NCBI RefSeq assembly: GCF_022346995.1
Contig: NZ_JAKRNM010000003.1
Coordinates: forward strand, 310,001-374,000
Direction of reading: 5' to 3'
Origin: Paenibacillus sp. ACRRY
GTDB lineage: Bacteria; Bacillota; Bacilli; Paenibacillales; Paenibacillaceae
DNA: 64,000 bases
Shown here: positions 52,485-60,289 of the stretch, piece after piece
How positions within the stretch are numbered: position 1 is the stretch's first letter
Layout of the letters: every line of letters begins with the position of its first letter
Notes under the pieces: generated by a model
Told to the model about the DNA's origin: nothing
Seen by the model: the letters and a program-made list of their open reading frames with translations, nothing else
Database searches by the model: none
Position numbers and translations under genes: made by a program

Positions 52485-52540
52485 GAACATATCAACGATG
52501 TAAGCTGATTTTGTTCATGAATAGTGAAGGAGAGGATGGC

Positions 52541-53380
52541 ATGGCGGCAAAAACACCTCTTGAGGTTGCACAATATACGGTGAGCACAGGGATGAAGAAA
52601 GGACAGAATCAGGTGTCCTCTGTGCTCGTTCTCAGTTTCCTGGCAGGGGCATTTATTGCGCTTGGGTTCCTGCTGGATATTCGCGTAATTGCCTCCGCCC
52701 CGGCGGAATGGGGCAGCTTGGTTAACCTGATCGGGGCAGCGGTATTCCCCGTAGGCTTAATCATGGTATTGATTGGCGGGGGAGAACTACTGACAGGCAA
52801 TATGATGGCAGTACCGCTCGCCACGCTAGCCCGTAAACTGTCCGTAGGCAGCATGCTGAAGAATCTTACTTTGGTCACGATTGGGAACTTTTTGGGTGCA
52901 CTGTTCGTGGCATATGCGTTCGGGCATGTGCTTGGTCTCACGGGAGAAGGAGTGTATCTGACCAAGGTTGTGGATATGGCGGGACACAAGCTGCATGACG
53001 GCTTTCTACAAGCGTTTATATCTGGAATCGGGTGCAACTGGCTGGTAGCCCTGGCGGTGTGGCTGTCTTACGCTTCGGATACGATGAGTGGCAAGGTGCT
53101 CGGCATCTGGTTTCCGACGATGGCCTTTGTCGCTATTGGCTTCCAGCACGTGGTTGCCAATATGTTTCTTATTCCGGCTGCCATCTTCGAAGGGCACTAC
53201 TCATGGGGGCAGTACATCATGAACTTTATCCCGGTATGGCTCGGTAATCTGACGGGAGGCGCATTGTTCGTTGCTGCTGCCTACTGGATGGTGTACCTGC
53301 GGAAGACGGAACCCGAGGTCAAAGCGGTTGTTCAGCCAGTAGAGCCGGAAGCCAGAACGGTGTGGAGCAAACAGGCATAA
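52541..53380 (+). CDS. Formate/nitrite transporter family channel (FocA/NirC-like)
   Basis: A 279-residue FNT protein with six helices. The family signatures are SFLAGAFIALGF, GGGELLTGNMMAVPLA and SGIGCNWLVALAVWLSYAS with GFQHVVANMFLIPAA, which contains the central pore histidine and asparagine. It passes formate, nitrite or a related small anion across the membrane. GAAGGAGAGGA selects the ATG at 52541. It precedes a molybdopterin oxidoreductase, so a role in anaerobic formate or nitrite metabolism is plausible. Confidence 0.93.
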   Translation: MAAKTPLEVAQYTVSTGMKKGQNQVSSVLVLSFLAGAFIALGFLLDIRVIASAPAEWGSLVNLIGAAVFPVGLIMVLIGGGELLTGNMMAVPLATLARKLSVGSMLKNLTLVTIGNFLGALFVAYAFGHVLGLTGEGVYLTKVVDMAGHKLHDGFLQAFISGIGCNWLVALAVWLSYASDTMSGKVLGIWFPTMAFVAIGFQHVVANMFLIPAAIFEGHYSWGQYIMNFIPVWLGNLTGGALFVAAAYWMVYLRKTEPEVKAVVQPVEPEARTVWSKQA

Positions 53381-53410
53381 TCCTATGCACAATTAAAACT
53401 GAATATATTA

Positions 53411-53484
53411 AAGCGATCCCTTACTGCCATGAGGTCACGGTGTATGTTATACCGTAAGCCGGCGAAGATGGGATCGCTTTTTTT
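53411..53484 (+). terminator. Long terminator with nested hairpin after the FNT gene
   Basis: AAGCGATCCC (53411-53420) and GGGATCGCTT (53470-53479) enclose an inner hairpin ACGGTGTA/TATACCGT, and a T run follows. The T run makes it a plausible intrinsic terminator, although the loop is unusually long. Confidence 0.8.
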
Positions 53485-53497
53485 GCAGACAAAATAA

Positions 53498-53546
53498 ATT
53501 CGCCATGACAAGGTTCGGGGGAACGAAACCTGTTCATGGCGAATTT
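53498..53546. other. Long inverted repeat downstream of the FNT terminator
   Basis: AAATTCGCCATGA and TCATGGCGAATTT pair over 13 bases, with further imperfect pairing (AAGGTT/AAACCT) inside. On the minus strand it is followed by TTTATTTTG. No minus-strand gene needs it, so its role is open. Confidence 0.6.
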
Positions 53547-53707
53547 CGGGAGTGGTCCATGATATGGCATGAGGAGGAAGTGGGGAAACACTAACCTAAT
53601 GCCTTGTTTTTAATTTACCCCTGAATTTCGAGGATGAATCATGGGGCCAAAATTTTTTTTTTAGATGAAAGGCATCAAGCCTGAGCGCACAAAACATGAC
53701 TGTTCTC

Positions 53708-53737
53708 TTTACGTCATAACCTCCAAAATTATATGAT
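53708..53737 (+). promoter_or_regulatory. Promoter of the molybdopterin oxidoreductase gene
   Basis: TTTACG (53708-53713), an 18-base spacer and TATGAT (53732-53737), about 35 bases before the start codon. The rest of the 53547-53707 gap shows nothing recognisable. Confidence 0.55.
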
Positions 53738-53772
53738 GTAAGGATAGTTTTAAATGGGGAGGACTTGTACAT

Positions 53773-55836
53773 ATGATCGATCAGGAGAATGGCGTGTTTC
53801 CGGCGGTATGCCCGCTTGACTGCCCGGATACTTGCGGCCTGCTGCTTCATAAGGAGAACGGAAAAATCGTGAAGGTGGCGGGCAACCCTGACCATCCGAT
53901 TACGAAAGGCGCCATCTGCAATAAAGTCAGAAACATGGCAGAGCGGGTATATCACCCCGAGCGGCTGCAATATCCGATGAGACGTGTCGGCGCGAAAGGT
54001 GAAGGCAAGTTCGAACGTATAAGCTGGGATGAAGCGATCCATGAGATTACGGGGAAATTCAAATCGATATCCGAGAAGTACGGCTCGGAGAGTATCCTGC
54101 CATACAGTTTCTACGGCAACATGGGGATCCTTGGGGTAGATGGTATGGATCGTCGTTTCTTCAATGCGCTAGGTGCAAGTATGCTGGAGCAAACGATCTG
54201 CAATGCGGCCGGGAATACCGGATGGAAATATACGATGGGCGCCAATCGGGGGACATTGCCCGAAGATACAGAGCATTCGGACCTTATTCTGGTCTGGGGA
54301 GGCAACATTGTCAGTACAAACATGCACCAGGTTGTCCTGGCTGAGAAAGCTCGCAAAAAAGGTGCCCAAATCGTGGTCATCGATGTTCACCGGAATCGCA
54401 CAGCTCAATGGGGAGATTGGTTTATTCCGCTCTACCCTGGCACAGACAGCGCACTCGCACTGGGATTGATGAATGTACTGTTTGATCGGGGCCTGACGGA
54501 CGAAGCCTTTATGCAAAAGTATACTGTGGGCCATGAGGCACTGCGTGATCATGTCCGCGACTACACCCCTGAACGGGTCGCTCGCATTACGGGTGTACCG
54601 GAAGAAGATATCGTGAAGCTGGCTGAACTGTACGGAAATGCACAGGCGGCACATATTCACATCGGCAACGGTCTTCAGCACCATGACAATGGAGGCATGA
54701 ATGTGCGAAGCATTGCCTGTCTGCCTGCCATCACGGGACAATGGCTGAACCGAGGCGGCGGAGCCGTACGCACCAACAGCTATGCGAGCACCAATAGCGA
54801 CGCGCTGGAGCGTCCAGAGCTTCGGAGCAATCCGGAGGCGCGGGTCGTGAACATGAACCGGATTGGCGAAGCATTGCTGGAAGCGCAGCAGCCCATCCGG
54901 GCATTAATGGTCTACTGCAGCAATCCTCTGGTGGTGGCACCGGATACCGAGCGGGTGGAGCGAGGTTTTGCACGGGAAGATCTGTTTACTGTTGTGCATG
55001 ATCTGTTCATGACGGACACGGCTAAGTATGCAGACATTGTGCTGCCGGCCAAGTCTTCGTTTGAAGCGACCGATCTGTATACGTCCTACTGGCATCAGTA
55101 TGTTCATCTGCAGGAACCGGTCATTGCGCCAATCGGCGAGAGCAAGAGCAATGTGGAACTGTTTTCGCTGCTGGGACAGGCGATGGGATATGACCCTGAA
55201 ATCTTCGGTGAGACGCCGGAACAGATGATTGCGGACGCTTTGGCGGATACAGATAATCCTTATATGAACGGAGTGACGCTGGAGGCCCTTCAGGAGCATC
55301 GTTTTGTGAAACTGGATATGTCGTCACATGATTCTTTCCTGGAACAGCTGCCAACACCATCCGGGAAGATTGAGCTGTATTCCGAAACGATGGCAGAGAG
55401 AGGCCTTCCGCCGCTGCCTACATATCGTGCTCTAGTTGAAGGGTATGACGGGGAACATCCGGCCGGACCTGATGATGTGCATCCGCTTATGTTCCTGTCG
55501 CCACCGAATCACAATTTCCTGAATTCAACCTTTGCAAATACGGAGAAGCATCAACGTATGGAGAAAATGCCCACGCTGCAAATTCATCCAGAGGATGCAG
55601 CTCATAGAAACATTGAGGATGGCGATGCGGTGGTCGTGTGGAATGACCGGGGACGGATCGAACTGACTGCCAAGGTGAGCGAATCCATGCTGCCGGGTAC
55701 GGTGATCAGCCAAGGTCTATGGTGGGATGGAAGCGGACGGAAACAGCGGGTGAATTCACTGACATCGGGTCGGCTGTCGGACATGGGCAACGGGGCAACG
55801 TTCTTCTCGGCCACTGTCGAAGTGAAGCGTCAATGA
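53773..55836 (+). CDS. Molybdopterin-dependent oxidoreductase with N-terminal 4Fe-4S site
   Basis: A 687-residue member of the DMSO-reductase superfamily. CPLDCPDTC with the later AICNK cysteine binds a 4Fe-4S cluster. The molybdopterin regions are recognisable in LILVWGGNIVSTN, VVIDVHRNRTAQWGDWFIPLYPGTDSALALG, GNGLQHHDNGGM, and a C-terminal dinucleotide-binding domain with MFLSPPNHNFLNSTFAN. No twin-arginine signal is present, so it acts in the cytoplasm. GGGGAGGA precedes the ATG. Length and motifs resemble YyaE-type proteins of Bacillus; the substrate is unknown. The FNT channel upstream hints at formate or nitrogen oxyanions. Confidence 0.9.
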   Translation: MIDQENGVFPAVCPLDCPDTCGLLLHKENGKIVKVAGNPDHPITKGAICNKVRNMAERVYHPERLQYPMRRVGAKGEGKFERISWDEAIHEITGKFKSISEKYGSESILPYSFYGNMGILGVDGMDRRFFNALGASMLEQTICNAAGNTGWKYTMGANRGTLPEDTEHSDLILVWGGNIVSTNMHQVVLAEKARKKGAQIVVIDVHRNRTAQWGDWFIPLYPGTDSALALGLMNVLFDRGLTDEAFMQKYTVGHEALRDHVRDYTPERVARITGVPEEDIVKLAELYGNAQAAHIHIGNGLQHHDNGGMNVRSIACLPAITGQWLNRGGGAVRTNSYASTNSDALERPELRSNPEARVVNMNRIGEALLEAQQPIRALMVYCSNPLVVAPDTERVERGFAREDLFTVVHDLFMTDTAKYADIVLPAKSSFEATDLYTSYWHQYVHLQEPVIAPIGESKSNVELFSLLGQAMGYDPEIFGETPEQMIADALADTDNPYMNGVTLEALQEHRFVKLDMSSHDSFLEQLPTPSGKIELYSETMAERGLPPLPTYRALVEGYDGEHPAGPDDVHPLMFLSPPNHNFLNSTFANTEKHQRMEKMPTLQIHPEDAAHRNIEDGDAVVVWNDRGRIELTAKVSESMLPGTVISQGLWWDGSGRKQRVNSLTSGRLSDMGNGATFFSATVEVKRQ

Positions 55837-55926
55837 GTGCACTTGCAGATTGAGACTTTTCAGGTAAGATGAACAAGGGGTAAACCTTGAAGCAAGAATA
55901 AAAGGCAATGTTTAATATACAAATGG

Positions 55927-55972
55927 CCTCCGCTCAGGTAGTTTAAGCCGCCGTGAGTGGAGGTTTGTTTTG
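55927..55972 (+). terminator. Intrinsic terminator after the oxidoreductase gene
   Basis: CCTCCGCTCA and TGAGTGGAGG pair with one G-T wobble, followed by TTTGTTTTGTT. Confidence 0.85.
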
Positions 55973-55998
55973 TTCGTTTATGGTAGTAAGGAGAATGA

Positions 55999-57231
55999 AT
56001 GAAGATGATGAGATGGTTGGATACATATCCAAAAGAAGTCAAAGTATTTTTGCTGGCAAGTCTGGTTAACGCGACAGGCAGTGCCCTGATGTGGCCGCTA
56101 ACCACGATGTATGTATTTGATGAACTTGGCCGGACGATGGCTAATGCAGGATTCGTCATTCTGATCCAGTCGCTCGGCGGCATCTTCGGCCAGCTGCTCG
56201 GCGGTGCATTATATCACAGAGTCGGGGTGAAGAAGCTGATCATTGGATCGCTTGCCCTTAATGCACTTGGCCTGTTTGCCTTGCCCTGGATTAGTGCGTA
56301 CTGGGTTGTATTTATATGTGCCATGGGCTGGATCGGCTTGTTCAGTTCCTTGTCACTGCCTGCGATCCAGGCCTTTATTGGCTTTCGGTTTGCGGAGCGG
56401 CGGGGAGAGCTGTTCAATATTATTTATGTGGCGAACAACATTGGTGTAGCGATTGGGACAGCACTTAGCGGTTTCTTGGCCGACTTTTCCTATCACCTCA
56501 GCTTTGTACTGAATGGCGTGACCTCTGCCGGGTTTGCAGTCTTCTTCTGGTACTATCTGTCTCGGGTGGATACTGATCAGGGAGAAGTGCATCTGACAAA
56601 ACGGAAAACGGTCCAGAATGGTCCTGGGATCTGGGCGCTGCTCGGCAACACCAGGTTATACCTGTTTATGAGCCTTGGGGTATTGTTCATCCTATTTGGC
56701 AACTCCATCTGGAACACAGGCGTATCGCCGTACATTATCTCCGAAGGGATGGAGAAACGAATGTACGGACTGCTCTGGACACTGAACGGGGTTCTGATCT
56801 TCGTGGGCCAACCGTTTACGAGCTGGGTTAAACGCACCATGGCCCGTACTTCCACTGCGCAGATGGCAGCAAGTGCGATTTTCTATGGATTGGCTTATAT
56901 CGTCATGATCACGATGTACAGCTATCCGGGCATGGTGTTTGCGATGGTGCTGGCGACCTTTGGAGAAATGCTGATCTCACCTGCAACCCCTGCCTTTATT
57001 TCTGATCATGCGGGCAGAGCTGCACCATTTTACATTGGAGTCTCCGGCGGTATCGGATCGATTGGTCGTGTCATCGGCCCTTATGTGATGGGTGTGATGT
57101 ACGATAAACAAGGCCTGATCTCCGTAGCCTGGCTGGCAACGGCGATGGCAGGGGTGGCACTGCTCGGTTTTGCACTTCATGCCTTCCTGAATCGTCACCG
57201 TGAGGTGAAGGAGTATGGGTTGGATACCTAG
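55999..57231 (+). CDS. Major facilitator superfamily transporter
   Basis: A 410-residue MFS carrier with about twelve hydrophobic helices. The N-terminal half has GALYHRVGVKKLIIGSLAL, the cytoplasmic 2-3 loop form of the MFS motif, and GFRFAERRGELFNIIYVANNIGVAIG in the 4-5 region. The central loop is basic (TKRKTVQ). TAAGGAG lies close (5 bases) to the ATG at 55999; the ATG at 56005 would be equally well placed. It is likely a drug or metabolite exporter, with no substrate clue. Confidence 0.88.
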   Translation: MKMMRWLDTYPKEVKVFLLASLVNATGSALMWPLTTMYVFDELGRTMANAGFVILIQSLGGIFGQLLGGALYHRVGVKKLIIGSLALNALGLFALPWISAYWVVFICAMGWIGLFSSLSLPAIQAFIGFRFAERRGELFNIIYVANNIGVAIGTALSGFLADFSYHLSFVLNGVTSAGFAVFFWYYLSRVDTDQGEVHLTKRKTVQNGPGIWALLGNTRLYLFMSLGVLFILFGNSIWNTGVSPYIISEGMEKRMYGLLWTLNGVLIFVGQPFTSWVKRTMARTSTAQMAASAIFYGLAYIVMITMYSYPGMVFAMVLATFGEMLISPATPAFISDHAGRAAPFYIGVSGGIGSIGRVIGPYVMGVMYDKQGLISVAWLATAMAGVALLGFALHAFLNRHREVKEYGLDT

Positions 57232-57298
57232 AGTCTTCGAGCCAGATCCAAGATCTGGCCGGTTTAAAAACAAAGTAACGCTCTAAAATTAAGAAAAG

Positions 57299-57333
57299 AC
57301 CCTTTCCCTGTAACAACAGGAGAAGGGTTTTTG
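57299..57333. terminator. Bidirectional terminator between MFS and ABC exporter genes
   Basis: ACCCTTTCCCTGT and ACAGGAGAAGGGT form the stem, and TTTTTG follows on the plus strand. On the minus strand the stem is followed by CTTTTCTTAATTTT, so both convergent genes can end here. A smaller repeat, GCCAGATC/GATCTGGC, lies at 57241-57259. Confidence 0.85.
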
Positions 57334-57358
57334 TATTAAACAATGTAAATGAAGCACT

Positions 57359-59071
57359 TTATCCAAATTGCGCCTGATGCAGTCGGCTATAGGAGCCTTC
57401 TCGTTTGAGAAGTTCATCATGGCTGCCTTGTTCAGCTACGCCACCGTTCTCCACGACAATAATGCGGTCCGCATGCCGGATGGTTGCCAGTCGGTGCGCA
57501 ATAACAAGTGTTGTACGCCCCTGAGCAAGCTCAGACAGTGCGAGCTGAATGGCGGCTTCTGTTTCGGTATCCAGAGCCGAAGTTGCCTCGTCCAGGATGA
57601 GGATTGGCGGATTTTTCAGAATCATGCGCGCAATAGACAGGCGCTGTTTCTGTCCTCCGGACAATTTCACGCCACGTTCACCAATCATGGTGTCGAGTCC
57701 TTCGGGCTGTGAACGTACGAGCTCTTCCAATTGTGCCCGGCGGATGGCTTCCCAGATATCTTCATCCGATGCATTCAACTTACCGTAGGCAATGTTTTCA
57801 CGAATGGTGCCGTCAAACAGGAATATGTCCTGCTGTACAATGCCGATATTGGAGCGCAGCGACTCCAGCGTCATATCCTTGACCGGGATGCCGTCAATGG
57901 TGATATGCCCTGCATCCACATCGTAGAAGCGCGGGATCAGGCTGCACAGCGTCGATTTGCCTGCTCCGGAGGGCCCGACCAGAGCAACGGTCTGTCCGGC
58001 TTGAATCTCCAGGTTGACCTTGTCCAATGTAGGTTTATGTTCACCATAGGAGAAACTAACATTATGGAAAGCGATATCTCCGCTTACGCTTGTGATCGGT
58101 TTGGCTTGCGGTGTATCTTCTACATCTGGTACAGCTTCGAGCAGTTCCAGGTACCGCTTGAAACCAGCAATGCCTTTCGGATAGGTTTCGATGACAGAGT
58201 TAATCTGTTTGATCGGACCCAGGAAAATATTCGACAGCATCACGAAGGCGATAAATTCCCCGTAGGTCATACTACCTTGAATAACAAACCATGTTCCACA
58301 TACCAGCACAAACAGCGAGACGAACTTCATCAAAATAAAGCTAAGCGAGGAGTTCCACGCCATAATGCGGTAGGTGATCAGTTTGGTGAGGCGGAAACGT
58401 TCATTGTTTTCAGTAAAACGTCCGATTTCATGATTTTCATTGGCAAAAGCCTGTACTACACGGATTCCACTAACGTTGTTCTCTACTCGTGCATTATAGT
58501 CTGCAATATCGGCAAACATGCGTTTGAAGGCTTTGGACATCTTGCGGCTGAAATACAAGGACAGGTAGATCATCAGCGGCACGATGATAAAGGTCAGTAC
58601 GGCGAGCTGCCAATTGATGCTGAGCATGATACCGAAGGCACCTGCAAGAGTCATCAGGGCAATGAATAGATCCTCCGGTCCATGGTGCGCGATCTCTCCG
58701 ATATCCATCAGATCATTGGTCATACGTGAGACAAGGTGGCCTGTTTTGTTATTGTCGAAGAAGCGGAAGGACTGCTTCTGTACACGTGTGAACAGTTCTC
58801 TCCGCATATCAGATTCAATGTTAATCCCCAGCTTATGTCCCCAATAGGTGACTGCAAAATGGAAAAAGGAACTGAGCAGATAGATGCCGAGCAATGCGGC
58901 ACATGCGGTTAGAATCATGGACCAGTTGCCCTCAGGAAGTAGTTTATCCACCACCTGGTTTACTGCCAGTGGAAACACGAGTTCCAGCAGGGCAGCGGCG
59001 ATTGCGCAAGAAAAATCCAGAATGAAAAGTCCCCTATAGGGACGGTAATATGCCATGAAACGGCGAAGCAT
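57359..59071 (-). CDS. ABC exporter, fused permease and ATPase (MsbA/BmrA-like half transporter)
   Basis: A 570-residue half-transporter with six helices in residues 1-320 and an ATPase domain after about 335. Walker A is GPSGAGKST, the signature is KLSGGQKQRLSIARMI, Walker B is ILILDEATSALD, and the switch is IAHRLATIRHADRII. It works as a dimer to export lipids or drugs. GAAGGGAGAAAT precedes the ATG. It lies downstream of the siderophore-binding protein on the same strand, separated by a weak hairpin, so partial co-transcription is possible. Confidence 0.93.
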   Translation of the reverse strand: MLRRFMAYYRPYRGLFILDFSCAIAAALLELVFPLAVNQVVDKLLPEGNWSMILTACAALLGIYLLSSFFHFAVTYWGHKLGINIESDMRRELFTRVQKQSFRFFDNNKTGHLVSRMTNDLMDIGEIAHHGPEDLFIALMTLAGAFGIMLSINWQLAVLTFIIVPLMIYLSLYFSRKMSKAFKRMFADIADYNARVENNVSGIRVVQAFANENHEIGRFTENNERFRLTKLITYRIMAWNSSLSFILMKFVSLFVLVCGTWFVIQGSMTYGEFIAFVMLSNIFLGPIKQINSVIETYPKGIAGFKRYLELLEAVPDVEDTPQAKPITSVSGDIAFHNVSFSYGEHKPTLDKVNLEIQAGQTVALVGPSGAGKSTLCSLIPRFYDVDAGHITIDGIPVKDMTLESLRSNIGIVQQDIFLFDGTIRENIAYGKLNASDEDIWEAIRRAQLEELVRSQPEGLDTMIGERGVKLSGGQKQRLSIARMILKNPPILILDEATSALDTETEAAIQLALSELAQGRTTLVIAHRLATIRHADRIIVVENGGVAEQGSHDELLKREGSYSRLHQAQFG

Positions 59072-59095
59072 ATGTATTTCTCCCTTCTATAACGC

Positions 59096-59121
59096 AAAAG
59101 CCCAGGCAGGCTTCAGGGCCT
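59096..59121 (-). terminator. Weak hairpin between the binding protein and ABC exporter
   Basis: On the minus strand AGGCCC and GGGCTTTTG flank an inner CAGGC/GCCTG repeat. The stems overlap and the T run is only four bases, so termination is probably partial. Confidence 0.4.
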
Positions 59122-59169
59122 GTCCGGACACAGCGTTCAGTCGTGTTGGATGTATGTTATAACTGCTAT

Positions 59170-60198
59170 TTACTTGCGGTTCTGCTGCGCACGCTCCACG
59201 ATCATATCAGCGAATTCCGCTGCCTGACCTTGGATTGCGATCGGATCGAAATACCAGTAGCGATCCTCTTGTAGTTCGTACACCTGGTTGTTCTTCACAG
59301 CCGGCAGGTTCTGCCAGATGGAATCACCTTGATAATTGGCATTACCCTCACTTACGGTCAGAAAAATATGATCTCCTGCATAATCACCGATGATCTCACG
59401 CGAAATTTCCTTCCACTGCGTATCACCCATGAGTTCTTTCTTGGTAATCTCGAGCGGTGCAAGTTCCAAGGCACGATAGACGGCCTGTCCACCACGGCCA
59501 AAATTATCCCCGTAACCATAGTAGCTCTTGTCGGATACTTCAAGAATCGAGAATGTTTCCTCAGGCTTAATCACTGCCTTTACCTTAGCGCGGGAGGCTT
59601 CAATACTCTCGTCATATGATTTTAGCCACGCTTCGGCTTCTTCGGATTTGTTCAGCAGTTCTCCGAATCCCCGAATCTCGTCATGCACATTGGTGAATGT
59701 GCCGTAGGGAATAACGACTGTAGGTGCTATTTTTTTATATTTCTCAATTTCTTCAGCATCTGTCGAAGGGGTGATGATTAGATCCGGGTTTAATGCGATA
59801 ATTCTCTCCAGAGAGACAGCACCACGGTCACCGATATTTTCGACGTCAGCGACCTGATCCGCATAGAACGGATTATCGAGATAGTATTTGACTGCACCGA
59901 CAGGTTTCAAACCGAGAGCAAGCAGATCACTTACGTACATATCCGTAACAATACGCTTGGGTTCAGCAGGGATTTCAACATCTCCGCTTAGGGATTTATA
60001 GATCCTTGTTGCATTGCCGGAAGTGCCTGAGTCGTTCGATGCTGCTGCAGTGGTTTCGGTCGACCCGTTGGTAGTTTCCGTACCTGCACCAGTCTGTTCT
60101 GCAGAGCTGGAACCTGCCCTACTGCTGCAGGCAGACAGGATCATAATGATGGCTAGCATAAGCAGCAAGCCGGAAAAGCGTTTATTGACGGCAAACAT
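59170..60198 (-). CDS. Fe-siderophore-binding lipoprotein (FeuA-like)
   Basis: A 342-residue iron-siderophore binding lipoprotein. The lipobox is MILSAC (Cys about residue 23) followed by a Ser/Thr/Glu/Gly linker. The class III binding fold then begins with IPAEPKRIVTDMYVSDLLALGLKPVGAV and includes LERIIALNPDLIITPST. The start at 60198 follows AGGGGGAAC; the frame is open for another 185 codons upstream, but that is not credible protein. A strong Fur box overlaps the upstream region. No permease is adjacent, so it must use one encoded elsewhere. Confidence 0.92.
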   Translation of the reverse strand: MFAVNKRFSGLLLMLAIIMILSACSSRAGSSSAEQTGAGTETTNGSTETTAAASNDSGTSGNATRIYKSLSGDVEIPAEPKRIVTDMYVSDLLALGLKPVGAVKYYLDNPFYADQVADVENIGDRGAVSLERIIALNPDLIITPSTDAEEIEKYKKIAPTVVIPYGTFTNVHDEIRGFGELLNKSEEAEAWLKSYDESIEASRAKVKAVIKPEETFSILEVSDKSYYGYGDNFGRGGQAVYRALELAPLEITKKELMGDTQWKEISREIIGDYAGDHIFLTVSEGNANYQGDSIWQNLPAVKNNQVYELQEDRYWYFDPIAIQGQAAEFADMIVERAQQNRK

Positions 60199-60222
60199 CG
60201 GTAAGTTCCCCCTGTGATAATC

Positions 60223-60241
60223 AATAATGATTATTATTCTC
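60223..60241 (-). promoter_or_regulatory. Fur box of the siderophore-binding protein gene
   Basis: On the minus strand GAGAATAATAATCATTATT matches the 19-base Fur consensus in 16 positions, and a second overlapping TGATTATCA lies just downstream. It indicates iron repression. Confidence 0.85.
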
Positions 60242-60289
60242 ATTAATAACATAGAGGAAGATTTGACATTTGTAAATGGACAACTATGA

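Noticed and set aside
57731..58669. A 312-codon plus-strand frame inside the ABC exporter
   Set aside because: Antisense shadow of a well-supported ABC transporter; no ribosome site, and the composition is unlike a real protein.
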